Positions 1 through 6,397 of a DNA stretch of 7,157 bases are shown here, one piece after another. The notes beneath the pieces were generated by a model. That model saw nothing but the letters and a program-made list of their open reading frames with translations. It was not told the DNA's origin and ran no database searches. Source of the DNA: JAZLIL01 sp045617405 (GTDB taxonomy: Bacteria > Bacillota > Clostridia > Lachnospirales > Lachnospiraceae). A program made the position numbers and the translations under genes. The stretch covers positions 1 to 7,157 of the forward strand of contig JAZLIL010000149.1 in assembly GCA_045617405.1 (NCBI GenBank). Direction: 5' to 3'. Positions within the stretch are counted from its first letter, which is position 1, and every line of letters begins with the position of its first letter.

Positions 1-1847
1 CCAAGAATGCGACAAAGAGTAAGTCAGCCTTCCTTTCGAATATGTCGCATGAAATAAGGACGCCTATTAATACAATTCTCGGAATGAATGAGATGATACT
101 TCGCGAAAGCGAGAATCCTGCCGTGTTTACATATGCCACGAACATTAAAAACTCCGGTGTACTTCTTCTTTCACTGATAAATGATATTCTTGATACTTCC
201 AAGATAGAATCGGGAAAAATGGAGCTTGTTGTGGCGGAGTATGATATGGTCGGACTCATCAGTGACATCTGCAACATGGTTTCCGGAAAGATGAAGGAGA
301 AGAATCTTCAGTTCAACGTGATTGTCGACCCGATGATTCCGTCAGGCTATGTAGGTGACGATGTAAAGCTCAGACAGGTTCTTATTAATCTTCTTACAAA
401 TGCAATCAAGTATACTATCGCAGGTTCCGTAACACTTCGCGTATCCGGTGAGACCGAGGATGACACGGCATTTCTTCATTTTGCGGTTTCGGATACGGGA
501 ATCGGCATACGTGAGGAAGACAGGAAGAAGCTTTCGGAGGCTTTTGTCAGATTTGACCAGAAGAATAACAGAAAGATTGAGGGAACGGGTCTTGGTATCA
601 GTATTGTCTGCAGTTATCTCGGAATGATGGGCTCGACTCTTAGGGTTGAATCAAAGTTCGGTCAGGAATCGACCTTCAGCTTTGATCTTGAGCTTCCTGT
701 TTCGGATCATACACCGGTCGGCGATTTCCATGAGAGGACGAGGACGGAGCCTGTCCGCGAGGACTACACTTCGTCTTTTACGGCACCCGATGCGAATATA
801 CTTGTAGTCGATGATAACAGCATGAATCTTATCGTGTTCACGTCTCTTCTTAAGGAGACAAAGGTAAATATAGACACGGCAATCAGCGGTAAAATTGCTC
901 TTGATATGACATCAAAGAAAAAATACGATTTGATTTTCATGGATCACATGATGCCAGGAATGGACGGCGTTGAATGCTTCCATCTGATCAGAAGCGATTC
1001 CGGCAATCTTTGCAAGGACGTGCCTTGCGTAGCGCTGACGGCCAATGCCGTAACAGGTGCAAGGGAGATGTACCGGGAAGAGGGATTTAACGGATTCCTT
1101 GCGAAGCCTGTTATTCCCGAAAAGCTTGAAGCTATGATAAAGGACATGCTTCCTGCGGAGTTAATCAATCCCGGAAGTACTGCGGAGAGAAACAGATCCG
1201 TGAGCGGGAACGACGGTGTCCCCGAATTCGACGATCTTCCGAAGATTGAAGGACTTGATTACAATTACGGCTTTATGCACCTGCATGACCAGGATCTTCT
1301 TATCAGGACATTAAAGGATATGTCAAAGACGATGAAGACCGATGCTGCTTTTCTTGAGGGCTGTCTTTCAGAAATCACGGCCGGCGAGATTACGGCGCTT
1401 GATGCTTTCAGAATCAAGGTGCATGCGATGAAGAGCGCGGCAAATCTTGTCGGACTTGTTCCACTCGGAGGAACAGCTGCACTTCTCGAGTATGCGGCAC
1501 GTTCGGAGAAAATCGACAGATTGAATGAGTGTACGCCTTACTTCCTTGAGGAGTGGAAGGATTACAGCAACAGATTGAGAGAAGCATTTGCAGATGAAGC
1601 GGGGGAGCTGAAGCCGGTTAATGATGTAAACGAAGTTATCAGTCTTCTATCTACATTTAGGGATGCCGTTGATGAATTTGATGTAGCAAATGCGGACAGT
1701 GCGATTGAGGAATTGAAGGGCTTTGATTTTAATCAGCTTATTCGCGAAAAGATTGAACTTGCAGAAGCAGCGGCACTTGATTTTGATTCGGCGTCTGTTG
1801 CAAAGATCGCAGATGAGATATCAGAGCTTTTACTGATGGGAATGTAG
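1..1847 (+). CDS. Hybrid sensor histidine kinase, C-terminal part (HisKA-HATPase-REC-HPt), 5' end outside the window
   Basis: Autophosphorylating kinase with its own phosphorelay domains. The frame is open to the left edge (13 codons precede the ATG at 42), and that ATG lies inside the H box (AFLSNMSHEIRTP), so it is not the start; sensor domains lie upstream. Counting this Met as residue 1, phosphoacceptor His3 is followed by the HATPase: N box 111-125 with Asn120, G1 box DTGIGI 151-156, F box FVRFDQ 168-173, G2 box GTGLG 181-185. A receiver covers about 251-365 with Asp257/Asp258, phosphoacceptor Asp301 (MDHMMPGMDG), Thr333 and Lys355. An HPt domain follows at about 405-517, with phospho-His461 in HAMKSAANLVG. 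All key residues are present, so an active His-Asp-His relay is expected. A helical tail (about 525-601) carries two similar FD-containing segments. The next gene starts 10 bases on. Input signal and membrane placement cannot be judged. The family call is secure. Confidence 0.95.
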   Translation, partial: KNATKSKSAFLSNMSHEIRTPINTILGMNEMILRESENPAVFTYATNIKNSGVLLLSLINDILDTSKIESGKMELVVAEYDMVGLISDICNMVSGKMKEKNLQFNVIVDPMIPSGYVGDDVKLRQVLINLLTNAIKYTIAGSVTLRVSGETEDDTAFLHFAVSDTGIGIREEDRKKLSEAFVRFDQKNNRKIEGTGLGISIVCSYLGMMGSTLRVESKFGQESTFSFDLELPVSDHTPVGDFHERTRTEPVREDYTSSFTAPDANILVVDDNSMNLIVFTSLLKETKVNIDTAISGKIALDMTSKKKYDLIFMDHMMPGMDGVECFHLIRSDSGNLCKDVPCVALTANAVTGAREMYREEGFNGFLAKPVIPEKLEAMIKDMLPAELINPGSTAERNRSVSGNDGVPEFDDLPKIEGLDYNYGFMHLHDQDLLIRTLKDMSKTMKTDAAFLEGCLSEITAGEITALDAFRIKVHAMKSAANLVGLVPLGGTAALLEYAARSEKIDRLNECTPYFLEEWKDYSNRLREAFADEAGELKPVNDVNEVISLLSTFRDAVDEFDVANADSAIEELKGFDFNQLIREKIELAEAAALDFDSASVAKIADEISELLLMGM

Positions 1848-1851
1848 GAGG
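1846..1851 (+). promoter_or_regulatory. Shine-Dalgarno AGGAGG overlapping the kinase stop codon
   Basis: A consensus AGGAGG begins inside the TAG stop codon (1845-1847) of the kinase and lies six bases before the ATG at 1858. Ribosomes ending the kinase therefore cover the start site of the next gene. This favours translational coupling and a fixed ratio of the two relay proteins (inference). Confidence 0.85.
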
Positions 1852-1857
1852 AAGAAA

Positions 1858-2772
1858 ATGTCTGACAGTGAACTTGAAATAGCGGAAGCATCGGCTCAGG
1901 AAGAAATTGCTGCAAAACCCGAAACAAACGAAGAAAAACCCGAAGGTGAAAATGTCGGGGAAGCTTCGGCAGAGCAGGCAGATGTTGAAGCGGAGTGTGC
2001 CAAAAAGGCTGTTATCATTACAACAAGCAAGTCGTCATTTATCCCGAATGCGCTGCGGTCGGCACTTGAAGAAAAAGGATACTCCGTCGTATTTTATGCT
2101 GTTCCCGAAACCGATCTTTCAAATGTTAAGATGGAAAAGCGAGTTGTGTTCCTGTTTGCGGAAGAGTATAACGACGTAAACCATCATCTGCTTTCAACTG
2201 TAAAGGGTTTCCTGAATGTAAACGGTTTGAAGGCTGTTATCATGGGGCAGAAGGAATCATGCGAATTTCTTAAGATGAACCTCACAACAGAGAGGATATT
2301 TGCCGAATTTTACCGGCCGATTGACGTAAAGAATGTCGTAGAGAAGGCGGAGGCATTTGCCAGTGCAATCAATTACCAGAATGTCAGAAAGAATATTCTT
2401 GTTGTTGATGACGCAGGCGTAATGCTTCGTACGATTCACAGCTGGTTAAGTGACAGATACACTGTTACTCTCGCCAATTCTGCCGAGACTGCCTCTACGC
2501 AGATAAAGAAACGAAGACCCGATCTGATTCTGCTTGATTATGAAATGCCGGTTTGTTCGGGAGCTGAATTTCTTGATCAGTTGAGACAGAATCCTATCAC
2601 GGCAGATATCCCCGTTATTTTCCTTACCTCGAGAAGTGACAGTGATACCGTAAAGAGCGTACTCATGAAGAGGCCTCAGGGATATATGTTAAAGACTACT
2701 CCCAAGGAGCAGCTCCTTGCAAAGATTGATAAATACTTCGAGGATCAGGCGATGAGAATGTTTACAAGGTAA
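1858..2772 (+). CDS. Two-receiver response regulator without output domain (degenerate REC + canonical REC)
   Basis: A 304-residue cytoplasmic signalling protein, probably a phosphate acceptor or shuttle for the kinase encoded just upstream. Residues 1-48 are a Glu/Ala-rich acidic, probably disordered tail. Residues 49-170 have receiver-like layout (beta strands AVIITTS, RVVFLFA and KAVIMGQ, then FYRPIDVKNV where the KP motif normally sits). They lack the acidic pair and the phosphoacceptor Asp, so this looks like a pseudo-receiver. Residues 178-296 are a canonical receiver: Asp184/Asp185, phosphoacceptor Asp227 (LILLDYEMP), Thr257, and Lys279, followed by Thr-Thr-Pro rather than the usual Pro. 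No DNA-binding, GGDEF, EAL or other effector follows; the protein ends eight residues after the receiver. The start is fixed by AGGAGG six bases upstream. The real effector must be a partner protein, possibly docked through the pseudo-receiver or acidic tail (inference). Confidence 0.93.
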   Translation: MSDSELEIAEASAQEEIAAKPETNEEKPEGENVGEASAEQADVEAECAKKAVIITTSKSSFIPNALRSALEEKGYSVVFYAVPETDLSNVKMEKRVVFLFAEEYNDVNHHLLSTVKGFLNVNGLKAVIMGQKESCEFLKMNLTTERIFAEFYRPIDVKNVVEKAEAFASAINYQNVRKNILVVDDAGVMLRTIHSWLSDRYTVTLANSAETASTQIKKRRPDLILLDYEMPVCSGAEFLDQLRQNPITADIPVIFLTSRSDSDTVKSVLMKRPQGYMLKTTPKEQLLAKIDKYFEDQAMRMFTR

Positions 2773-2825
2773 GGGTGTTTGATAATCGTGGACTGTATTT
2801 TGAAATAGTGAAAAATGACGAAATT

Positions 2826-2867
2826 AGGTGAAAAAGGACTCTCAAAAAGTGTTTTTTTCACCTTTTT
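2826..2867 (+). terminator. Probable Rho-independent terminator of the phosphorelay operon
   Basis: AGGTGAAAAA (2826-2835) pairs perfectly with TTTTTCACCT (2854-2863). The 18-base loop contains a possible short inner ACT/AGT stem. TTTT follows at 2864-2867. It begins 53 bases after the response regulator stop. The stem is AT-rich and the T run short, so efficiency may be moderate. The A run on the 5' arm means a hairpin could also form on the other strand. Confidence 0.6.
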
Positions 2868-2885
2868 CATGTACAGTGTTAGAAT
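2857..2885 (+). promoter_or_regulatory. Putative sigma-A-type promoter of the flavodoxin gene
   Basis: TTCACC (2857-2862, 4/6 to the -35 consensus) and TAGAAT (2880-2885, 5/6 to the -10 consensus) are 17 bases apart. Transcription would start near 2892, about 55 bases before the ATG at 2948. The -35 lies inside the 3' arm of the preceding terminator. This is motif matching only, and the -35 is weak. Confidence 0.4.
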
Positions 2886-2895
2886 TCGACTGTAC
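2871..2895 (+). repeat. Inverted repeat centred on the -10 box (possible operator)
   Basis: GTACAGT (2871-2877) and its exact reverse complement ACTGTAC (2889-2895) flank an 11-base spacer. The centre of symmetry is base 2883, inside the proposed -10 hexamer TAGAAT (2880-2885). Arm centres are 18 bases apart, so both arms face nearly the same side of the helix, as expected for a dimeric regulator. No known box (Fur, LexA, Rex) is recognised. A hairpin in RNA is possible, but most of it would lie upstream of the predicted transcript start. Confidence 0.45.
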
Positions 2896-2947
2896 GATAT
2901 GGAACTGAACTTTTCGACATTCGCATTACATATATCCGGAGGTATTT

Positions 2948-3403
2948 ATGAAAACTGTTATTATTTATGAATCAAAGCATCACGGAAATACGGAGAAACT
3001 TGTTAAAGCAGTTGCAAACGCCTATGGGATTGACTGTTTTGATGCAGAAAAGAATCAGGGAGTAGATCTTTCAGAGTATGACTGCATAGGATTTGCATCC
3101 GGTATCATCGGAGGAAGCTTTTACAAGAATGTCATCGGCTATGCGAGGCGCGTACCCGACAATACGCCGGTATTCTTCCTGTACACGTGCTCGCGCAATG
3201 ACAGGGATTTCGCGGCCGGAATGAAGGAGATTACGGATGCAAGAGGCTGCAGAACACTTGCAACATACGGATGCAGAGGCTTCAATACATTCGGACCTCT
3301 GAAACTCATCGGCGGCATAAATCAGGATCATCCGAACGAGGCTGAGATCAGGGCAGCTATCGGAACATGTGCGTTTATAAGAAACGGTATTCCGATGACA
3401 TAA
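2948..3403 (+). CDS. Flavodoxin-family protein
   Basis: A 151-residue cytoplasmic protein, the usual size of a short-chain flavodoxin, expected to bind FMN and carry electrons between redox partners or act as a small flavin reductase. Residues 2-9 (KTVIIYES) form the first strand. The FMN phosphate loop is SKHHGNT (9-15), with Gly13-Asn14-Thr15 replacing the common TGxT ending. Further loops that would wrap the flavin are FASGIIGGSFYK (49-60) and LYTCSRND (78-85). A conserved-looking tail segment, FNTFGPLKLIGGINQDHPNE, covers 112-131. GGAGG at 2938-2942, five bases before the ATG, supports this start. There is no signal peptide or membrane helix. The gene sits alone between a putative promoter with a dyad and a strong terminator. 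Redox partners are not evident from the neighbours. The family is recognised with good confidence; the specific reaction is unknown. Confidence 0.86.
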   Translation: MKTVIIYESKHHGNTEKLVKAVANAYGIDCFDAEKNQGVDLSEYDCIGFASGIIGGSFYKNVIGYARRVPDNTPVFFLYTCSRNDRDFAAGMKEITDARGCRTLATYGCRGFNTFGPLKLIGGINQDHPNEAEIRAAIGTCAFIRNGIPMT

Positions 3404-3423
3404 TGGATAATTATTAATCTTTT

Positions 3424-3460
3424 GCGCATTCCCGTAAAAAAGGGATGCGCATCTTTTTTT
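3424..3460 (+). terminator. Rho-independent terminator after the flavodoxin gene
   Basis: GCGCAT (3424-3429) pairs with ATGCGC (3445-3450) and CCC (3431-3433) with GGG (3442-3444), with one bulged T at 3430. The loop is GTAAAAAA. The tail TCTTTTTTT (3452-3460) completes a textbook intrinsic terminator 20 bases after the stop codon. Confidence 0.92.
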
Positions 3461-3463
3461 CTG

Positions 3464-3472
3464 TGGTATACT
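3464..3472 (+). promoter_or_regulatory. Putative extended -10 promoter of the UDPGP/GH13-like operon
   Basis: TGG followed by TATACT (3467-3472) is an extended -10 element (TGn plus a 5/6 hexamer match). It lies only four bases past the terminator T run. No good -35 is present: the expected place, near 3444-3449, is the terminator's GC stem. Transcription would start near 3479, leaving a leader of about 24 bases. Confidence 0.55.
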
Positions 3473-3488
3473 AAGAGAAAAACGTTTC

Positions 3489-3493
3489 GGGGG
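3489..3493 (+). promoter_or_regulatory. Ribosome binding site GGGGG that decides the UDPGP start
   Basis: A GGGGGAA run precedes GTG at 3500 by six bases and ATG at 3503 by nine. Either could initiate, and the proteins would differ by one residue; the ATG is preferred. A longer in-frame reading from TTG at 3422 is rejected because it runs through the terminator and lies upstream of the promoter. Confidence 0.6.
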
Positions 3494-3502
3494 AATTTTG
3501 TG

Positions 3503-4720
3503 ATGAACTACTTAGAGAAACTGCAGGCATTTTCGCAGGAGCATGTACTTGAGTACTTTGATGAACTTGATGAGGCACAGAAGGCAAGCCTTATTGCCCA
3601 GATTGAAGAGGCGGATTTTTCCGTACTGAAGGAGCTTGGAGCAGGTTCAACAAAGCCGGATACTTCAAGACTTTCAGGAATAAAGGTTGTAACGGTCAAT
3701 GAGATTGCATCTGAAGGAGAAAGGTTTGGCAAGGCGGGAATCGAGGCGATTAAAGGCGGAAAGGTCGGTGCCGTTCTGCTTGCGGGAGGAATGGGAACAA
3801 GACTTGGATCCGACGGTCCCAAGGGAACGTATAATGTCGGAATTACCAGACCTGTCTACATCTTTGAGAGACTTATTGCCAATCTTATAAAAGTTGTTGA
3901 TCAGGCCGGCGTTTACGTTGATCTTTTTATCATGACAAGTGATAAGAACAACGATGCCACAGTAAGCTTCTTTAAGGAGAAGAATTATTTCGGATACAGG
4001 GAGGAGTTTGTTCATTTCTTCAGGCAGGAAATGGTTCCCTGTGTTGATTACAACGGAAAAATCTACATGGAGAACAGTTTCACGATGGCAACATCCCCTA
4101 ACGGAAACGGCGGGTGGTACAGTTCACTTGTTCATTCTGCAGCCGGTGAGGTTGTGAAAAAGAAGGGAATTGAGTGGCTCAACATTTTTGCTGTTGACAA
4201 TGTTCTTCAGGCAATTGCAGATCCTGTGTTTGTCGGATCAACTATCCTGTCGGGTGCTCTTTCGGGTTCAAAGGTAATCAGAAAGGCATGCCCCGATGAA
4301 AAAATCGGAAACATCTGTCTTGAGGACGGGAAGCCTGCAGTTGTGGAGTATTATGAAATGACACCTGAGATGCTTGAACAAAGAGATGAGAAGGGAGAGT
4401 ATCTCTACAATTTCGGCGTGATCTTAAATTATCTCTTTAATGTGGGGAAACTGAATGAAATACTTAACGAAAAGCTTCCGGTTCATGTGGTAGAGAAGAA
4501 GATTCCGTACATGGCAGCAAGCGGTGAATTTATCAAGCCTGAGAAGCCCAATGGTTTCAAGTTTGAAACACTTGCGACAGACCTTGTCAAGCTGATGGAT
4601 TCCACCGTACCCTTTGAAGTGGTGCGAGAGAAAGAGTTTGCACCGATCAAGAATCTGACAGGAGTTGATTCAGTGGAATCTGCAAGAGAGCTTTTGAAGA
4701 AAAACGGCATTGAACTGTAG
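3503..4720 (+). CDS. UDPGP-family nucleotidyltransferase, UAP1/AGX type (UDP-sugar pyrophosphorylase)
   Basis: A 405-residue cytoplasmic enzyme expected to join UTP and a sugar 1-phosphate to give a UDP-sugar and pyrophosphate. The nucleotide loop is VLLAGGMGTRLG with SDGPKG (91-108), the L-x-G-G-x-G-T-x-L-G-x-x-x-P-K signature. Downstream blocks match eukaryotic UDP-N-acetylhexosamine pyrophosphorylase in order: FIMTSDKNN (142-150), the MVPC...GKIYME region (177-190), TSPNGNGGWYSSL (197-209), FAVDNVLQAIADP (229-241), VVEYYEM (280-286), VHVVEKKIPYM (327-337), PNGFKFETLATD (349-360) and VREKEFAPIKN (374-384). The length is somewhat shorter than animal UAP1 (about 500) and normal for bacterial relatives. 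Most bacteria make UDP-GlcNAc with GlmU, so the sugar here (GlcNAc-, GalNAc-, Glc- or Gal-1-P) is not settled. The GH13-like gene follows after 16 bases with no terminator between, so the two are probably co-transcribed. Confidence 0.93.
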   Translation: MNYLEKLQAFSQEHVLEYFDELDEAQKASLIAQIEEADFSVLKELGAGSTKPDTSRLSGIKVVTVNEIASEGERFGKAGIEAIKGGKVGAVLLAGGMGTRLGSDGPKGTYNVGITRPVYIFERLIANLIKVVDQAGVYVDLFIMTSDKNNDATVSFFKEKNYFGYREEFVHFFRQEMVPCVDYNGKIYMENSFTMATSPNGNGGWYSSLVHSAAGEVVKKKGIEWLNIFAVDNVLQAIADPVFVGSTILSGALSGSKVIRKACPDEKIGNICLEDGKPAVVEYYEMTPEMLEQRDEKGEYLYNFGVILNYLFNVGKLNEILNEKLPVHVVEKKIPYMAASGEFIKPEKPNGFKFETLATDLVKLMDSTVPFEVVREKEFAPIKNLTGVDSVESARELLKKNGIEL

Positions 4721-4736
4721 GTGGAGGATAAAGTAA

Positions 4737-6263
4737 ATGCTTACACGCGACAGCAGGATTAAGGATATGTATGCAAATCCTGTCGGACATGACATGATTG
4801 ATGCACTTATCTTAAAACTTGGTGCTTCAAGAAAAATTCTTTCAAATTCAATATTCATGAATATGAAACTGAGGACCGTTAAGTTCCTTGAGGGAAGAGA
4901 TCTCACGGACGGTCTTCTTGCCGCCGTGCTGTCGCTTTGCAACAGTGAGAAGGATGTCCCGGCTGACTTTAAGGGACAGGAAAGCCATGCGTGGTGGAAG
5001 GAAGCGGTCTTTTATATGATAAGGAGCGACTGCTTCAGAGACTCGGAAGGTGACGGCAATTATAATCTTGCGGGGGTAATCGAGAAGCTTGATTATCTGA
5101 AGAATCTCGGGATAAATGCGATACTTCTCTTTAATTTCGGGAATGAGAATCCGGAAAATCTTGTGAGGGAAGTCCATGCCCGGGGAATGAGACTGATTAT
5201 TTGTCTCGGAGAAAAAGAGGGTACGGGAACGGGAAAGATAATGGAGACTATAGCAAAGTACAGTGAGCTCCTTGTCGACGGTTATCTTATCAGCGTAGCA
5301 GGGTGTATCTTTTCTGTTTCTACCGAAGAGGAAGAGCATGTTGTCGACAGCTATCTTGATGTTCCGGGATTTGAAAGGTTCTATTCAGGAGGACAGCTGC
5401 ATGACAGTCTGAGGGAAATCAGGCGAAGCTGCCAAAATGCCGTACTGTTCGGTGATGCACCGGGTGTAGGTCTTGAGATGACGCGTCTGCTCTCATCAGA
5501 TGATCGAAGGGAGCTCAATCTGACATTTTCGGGTGCACTTCTGCGTATGTCGGGAAAGAGCAGGTATTCAAACGAACAACCGGGGCTTCGGGATCTTCGC
5601 GATCTTATAATATATGATCTTTCATTGCTTTCAAAAAACTGCAGGCTTCCCGTGTATTTTAACGGCCCCGATACACCGAAAATGGTCTCAAAGTTTTGCA
5701 CCGATCCGGTTAGAAGACGCGCACTTTCAAAACTTCTTGCTGCCCTTTCGATGACAATCCCCGGAGTGCCCTTTATCTATCAGGGCGATGAGATGGGACT
5801 TTGCAACAGGGAGTTCAAATCGCTTGATGACATAATTTCGCCTGACGAACGTTCACGTTATGACGAAATGCTTGGAAAAGTATCGGCAAATGAAGCATTC
5901 AGGGCAATATGTGCCGGCAGCAGAACACATGCGGCGGTAAAAATCCCCTGGCCCGACCGGGAACAGTATATGAAACCCGATCCGTCAGTAAGGGATTTCT
6001 ACAGACAGCTCATTGCACTTCACAGCAGAAATGAAGCTCTGATATACGGGAGCTTCAAAGTGATTGACTGTGAGGGCGACAAGTTTACTTTTATGAGAAA
6101 GGGTACGGGCGTTACATATTATATCGACTGTAATCTTTCCGATGGGCCGGGCCGCGCGTTTTCACGTGAGTGGCATCTTGAGCCTGTTCTATTCTCTGAG
6201 AGTGCAATCAGGCAGAACGCATTGAAGCTTGAACCCTATGAGGTCATGATCTGGCGACGCTAA
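4737..6263 (+). CDS. GH13 (alpha-amylase family) homologue, predicted catalytically inactive
   Basis: A 508-residue cytoplasmic protein; GGAGG at 4723-4727 supports the start. Residues 1-80 are a helical extension. Residues 86-355 are clearly GH13, most like oligo-1,6-glucosidases: WWKEAVFYMI, a GDG...LAGVIEKLDYLKNLG segment (105-125), HARGMRLII (147-155), GVPFIYQGDEMG (343-354). Catalytic features are lost. Region I 'DxVxNH' reads CLGEKE (156-161). Region II 'DGFRMDV' reads DGYLISV (181-187), losing the Arg (Leu184) and nucleophile Asp (Ser186). The acid/base Glu of region III is Asp240 (FGDAPGV). Region IV keeps only its Asp (Asp312 in GPDTPK). Domain B is gone (about 20 residues between regions I and II), and the NGYDI...DY loop is deleted. 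A C-terminal beta domain follows (about 415-508). The frame is intact and codon use resembles the neighbours, so this looks like a maintained pseudoenzyme, perhaps a glycan- or sugar-binding regulator of the upstream enzyme (inference). Confidence 0.85.
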   Translation: MLTRDSRIKDMYANPVGHDMIDALILKLGASRKILSNSIFMNMKLRTVKFLEGRDLTDGLLAAVLSLCNSEKDVPADFKGQESHAWWKEAVFYMIRSDCFRDSEGDGNYNLAGVIEKLDYLKNLGINAILLFNFGNENPENLVREVHARGMRLIICLGEKEGTGTGKIMETIAKYSELLVDGYLISVAGCIFSVSTEEEEHVVDSYLDVPGFERFYSGGQLHDSLREIRRSCQNAVLFGDAPGVGLEMTRLLSSDDRRELNLTFSGALLRMSGKSRYSNEQPGLRDLRDLIIYDLSLLSKNCRLPVYFNGPDTPKMVSKFCTDPVRRRALSKLLAALSMTIPGVPFIYQGDEMGLCNREFKSLDDIISPDERSRYDEMLGKVSANEAFRAICAGSRTHAAVKIPWPDREQYMKPDPSVRDFYRQLIALHSRNEALIYGSFKVIDCEGDKFTFMRKGTGVTYYIDCNLSDGPGRAFSREWHLEPVLFSESAIRQNALKLEPYEVMIWRR

Positions 6264-6312
6264 GGAACGTAACTGTGAAAGCTTTTGTGCCCGCTCATTA
6301 TATAAACGTCAC

Positions 6313-6341
6313 TTGAAAGTAAACTTCAAATATAGTATCAT
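6313..6341 (+). promoter_or_regulatory. Sigma-A-like promoter of the DUF1015 gene
   Basis: TTGAAA (6313-6318, 5/6) and TATCAT (6336-6341, 5/6) are separated by an ideal 17 bases. Transcription would start near 6348, about 50 bases before the ATG at 6398. The -35 is the left arm of a weak TTGAA/TTCAA inverted repeat (6313-6317 and 6325-6329). I see no intrinsic terminator in the 134-base gap 6264-6397, so read-through from the GH13-like gene is possible. Confidence 0.65.
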
Positions 6342-6397
6342 GTTTGATGTTTGTTTGGACGAATAAATATAGAGGAAGATAACTCGGAGAGGAAGAA

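Noticed and set aside
42..44. ATG at 42 as the start of the histidine kinase
   Set aside because: It falls in the middle of the H box, and the frame is open to the left edge with matching HisKA residues (KSKSAFLSN), so it is an internal methionine.
2869..2970. 33-codon open frame starting in the gap before the flavodoxin gene and overlapping its start
   Set aside because: There is no ribosome binding site, it starts within the promoter region upstream of the predicted transcript start, and it has no recognisable protein features.
3422..3502. Extension of the UDPGP gene upstream to a TTG start at 3422 (27 more residues)
   Set aside because: The extension runs through a clear intrinsic terminator and the -10 element, has no ribosome binding site, and encodes a Lys/Arg/Phe-rich stretch unlike the family. 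The start at 3503 fits the spacing and family layout.
4848..5339. 163-codon open frame on the minus strand inside the GH13-like gene
   Set aside because: It lies wholly opposite a well-supported coding region, has no recognised motif, and is best explained as an antisense shadow, like the other minus-strand frames in the window.
4737..6263. The GH13-like gene as a decayed pseudogene or sequencing artefact
   Set aside because: The deletions keep the frame, there are no internal stops, the termini and hydrophobic core motifs are conserved and codon use matches neighbouring genes. A maintained inactive protein is the simpler reading, although only comparison with homologues can prove it.
6313..6329. 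TTGAA...TTCAA inverted repeat as a terminator or operator
   Set aside because: It has only five-base AT-rich arms and no T run, so it is not a terminator. It overlaps the -35, but repeats this short are expected by chance in AT-rich intergenic DNA.
6371..6397. Nine-base direct repeat AGAGGAAGA (6371-6379 and 6388-6396) as a duplicated ribosome binding site
   Set aside because: No start codon lies at suitable distance after the first copy. The purine-rich leader makes such a repeat unsurprising.
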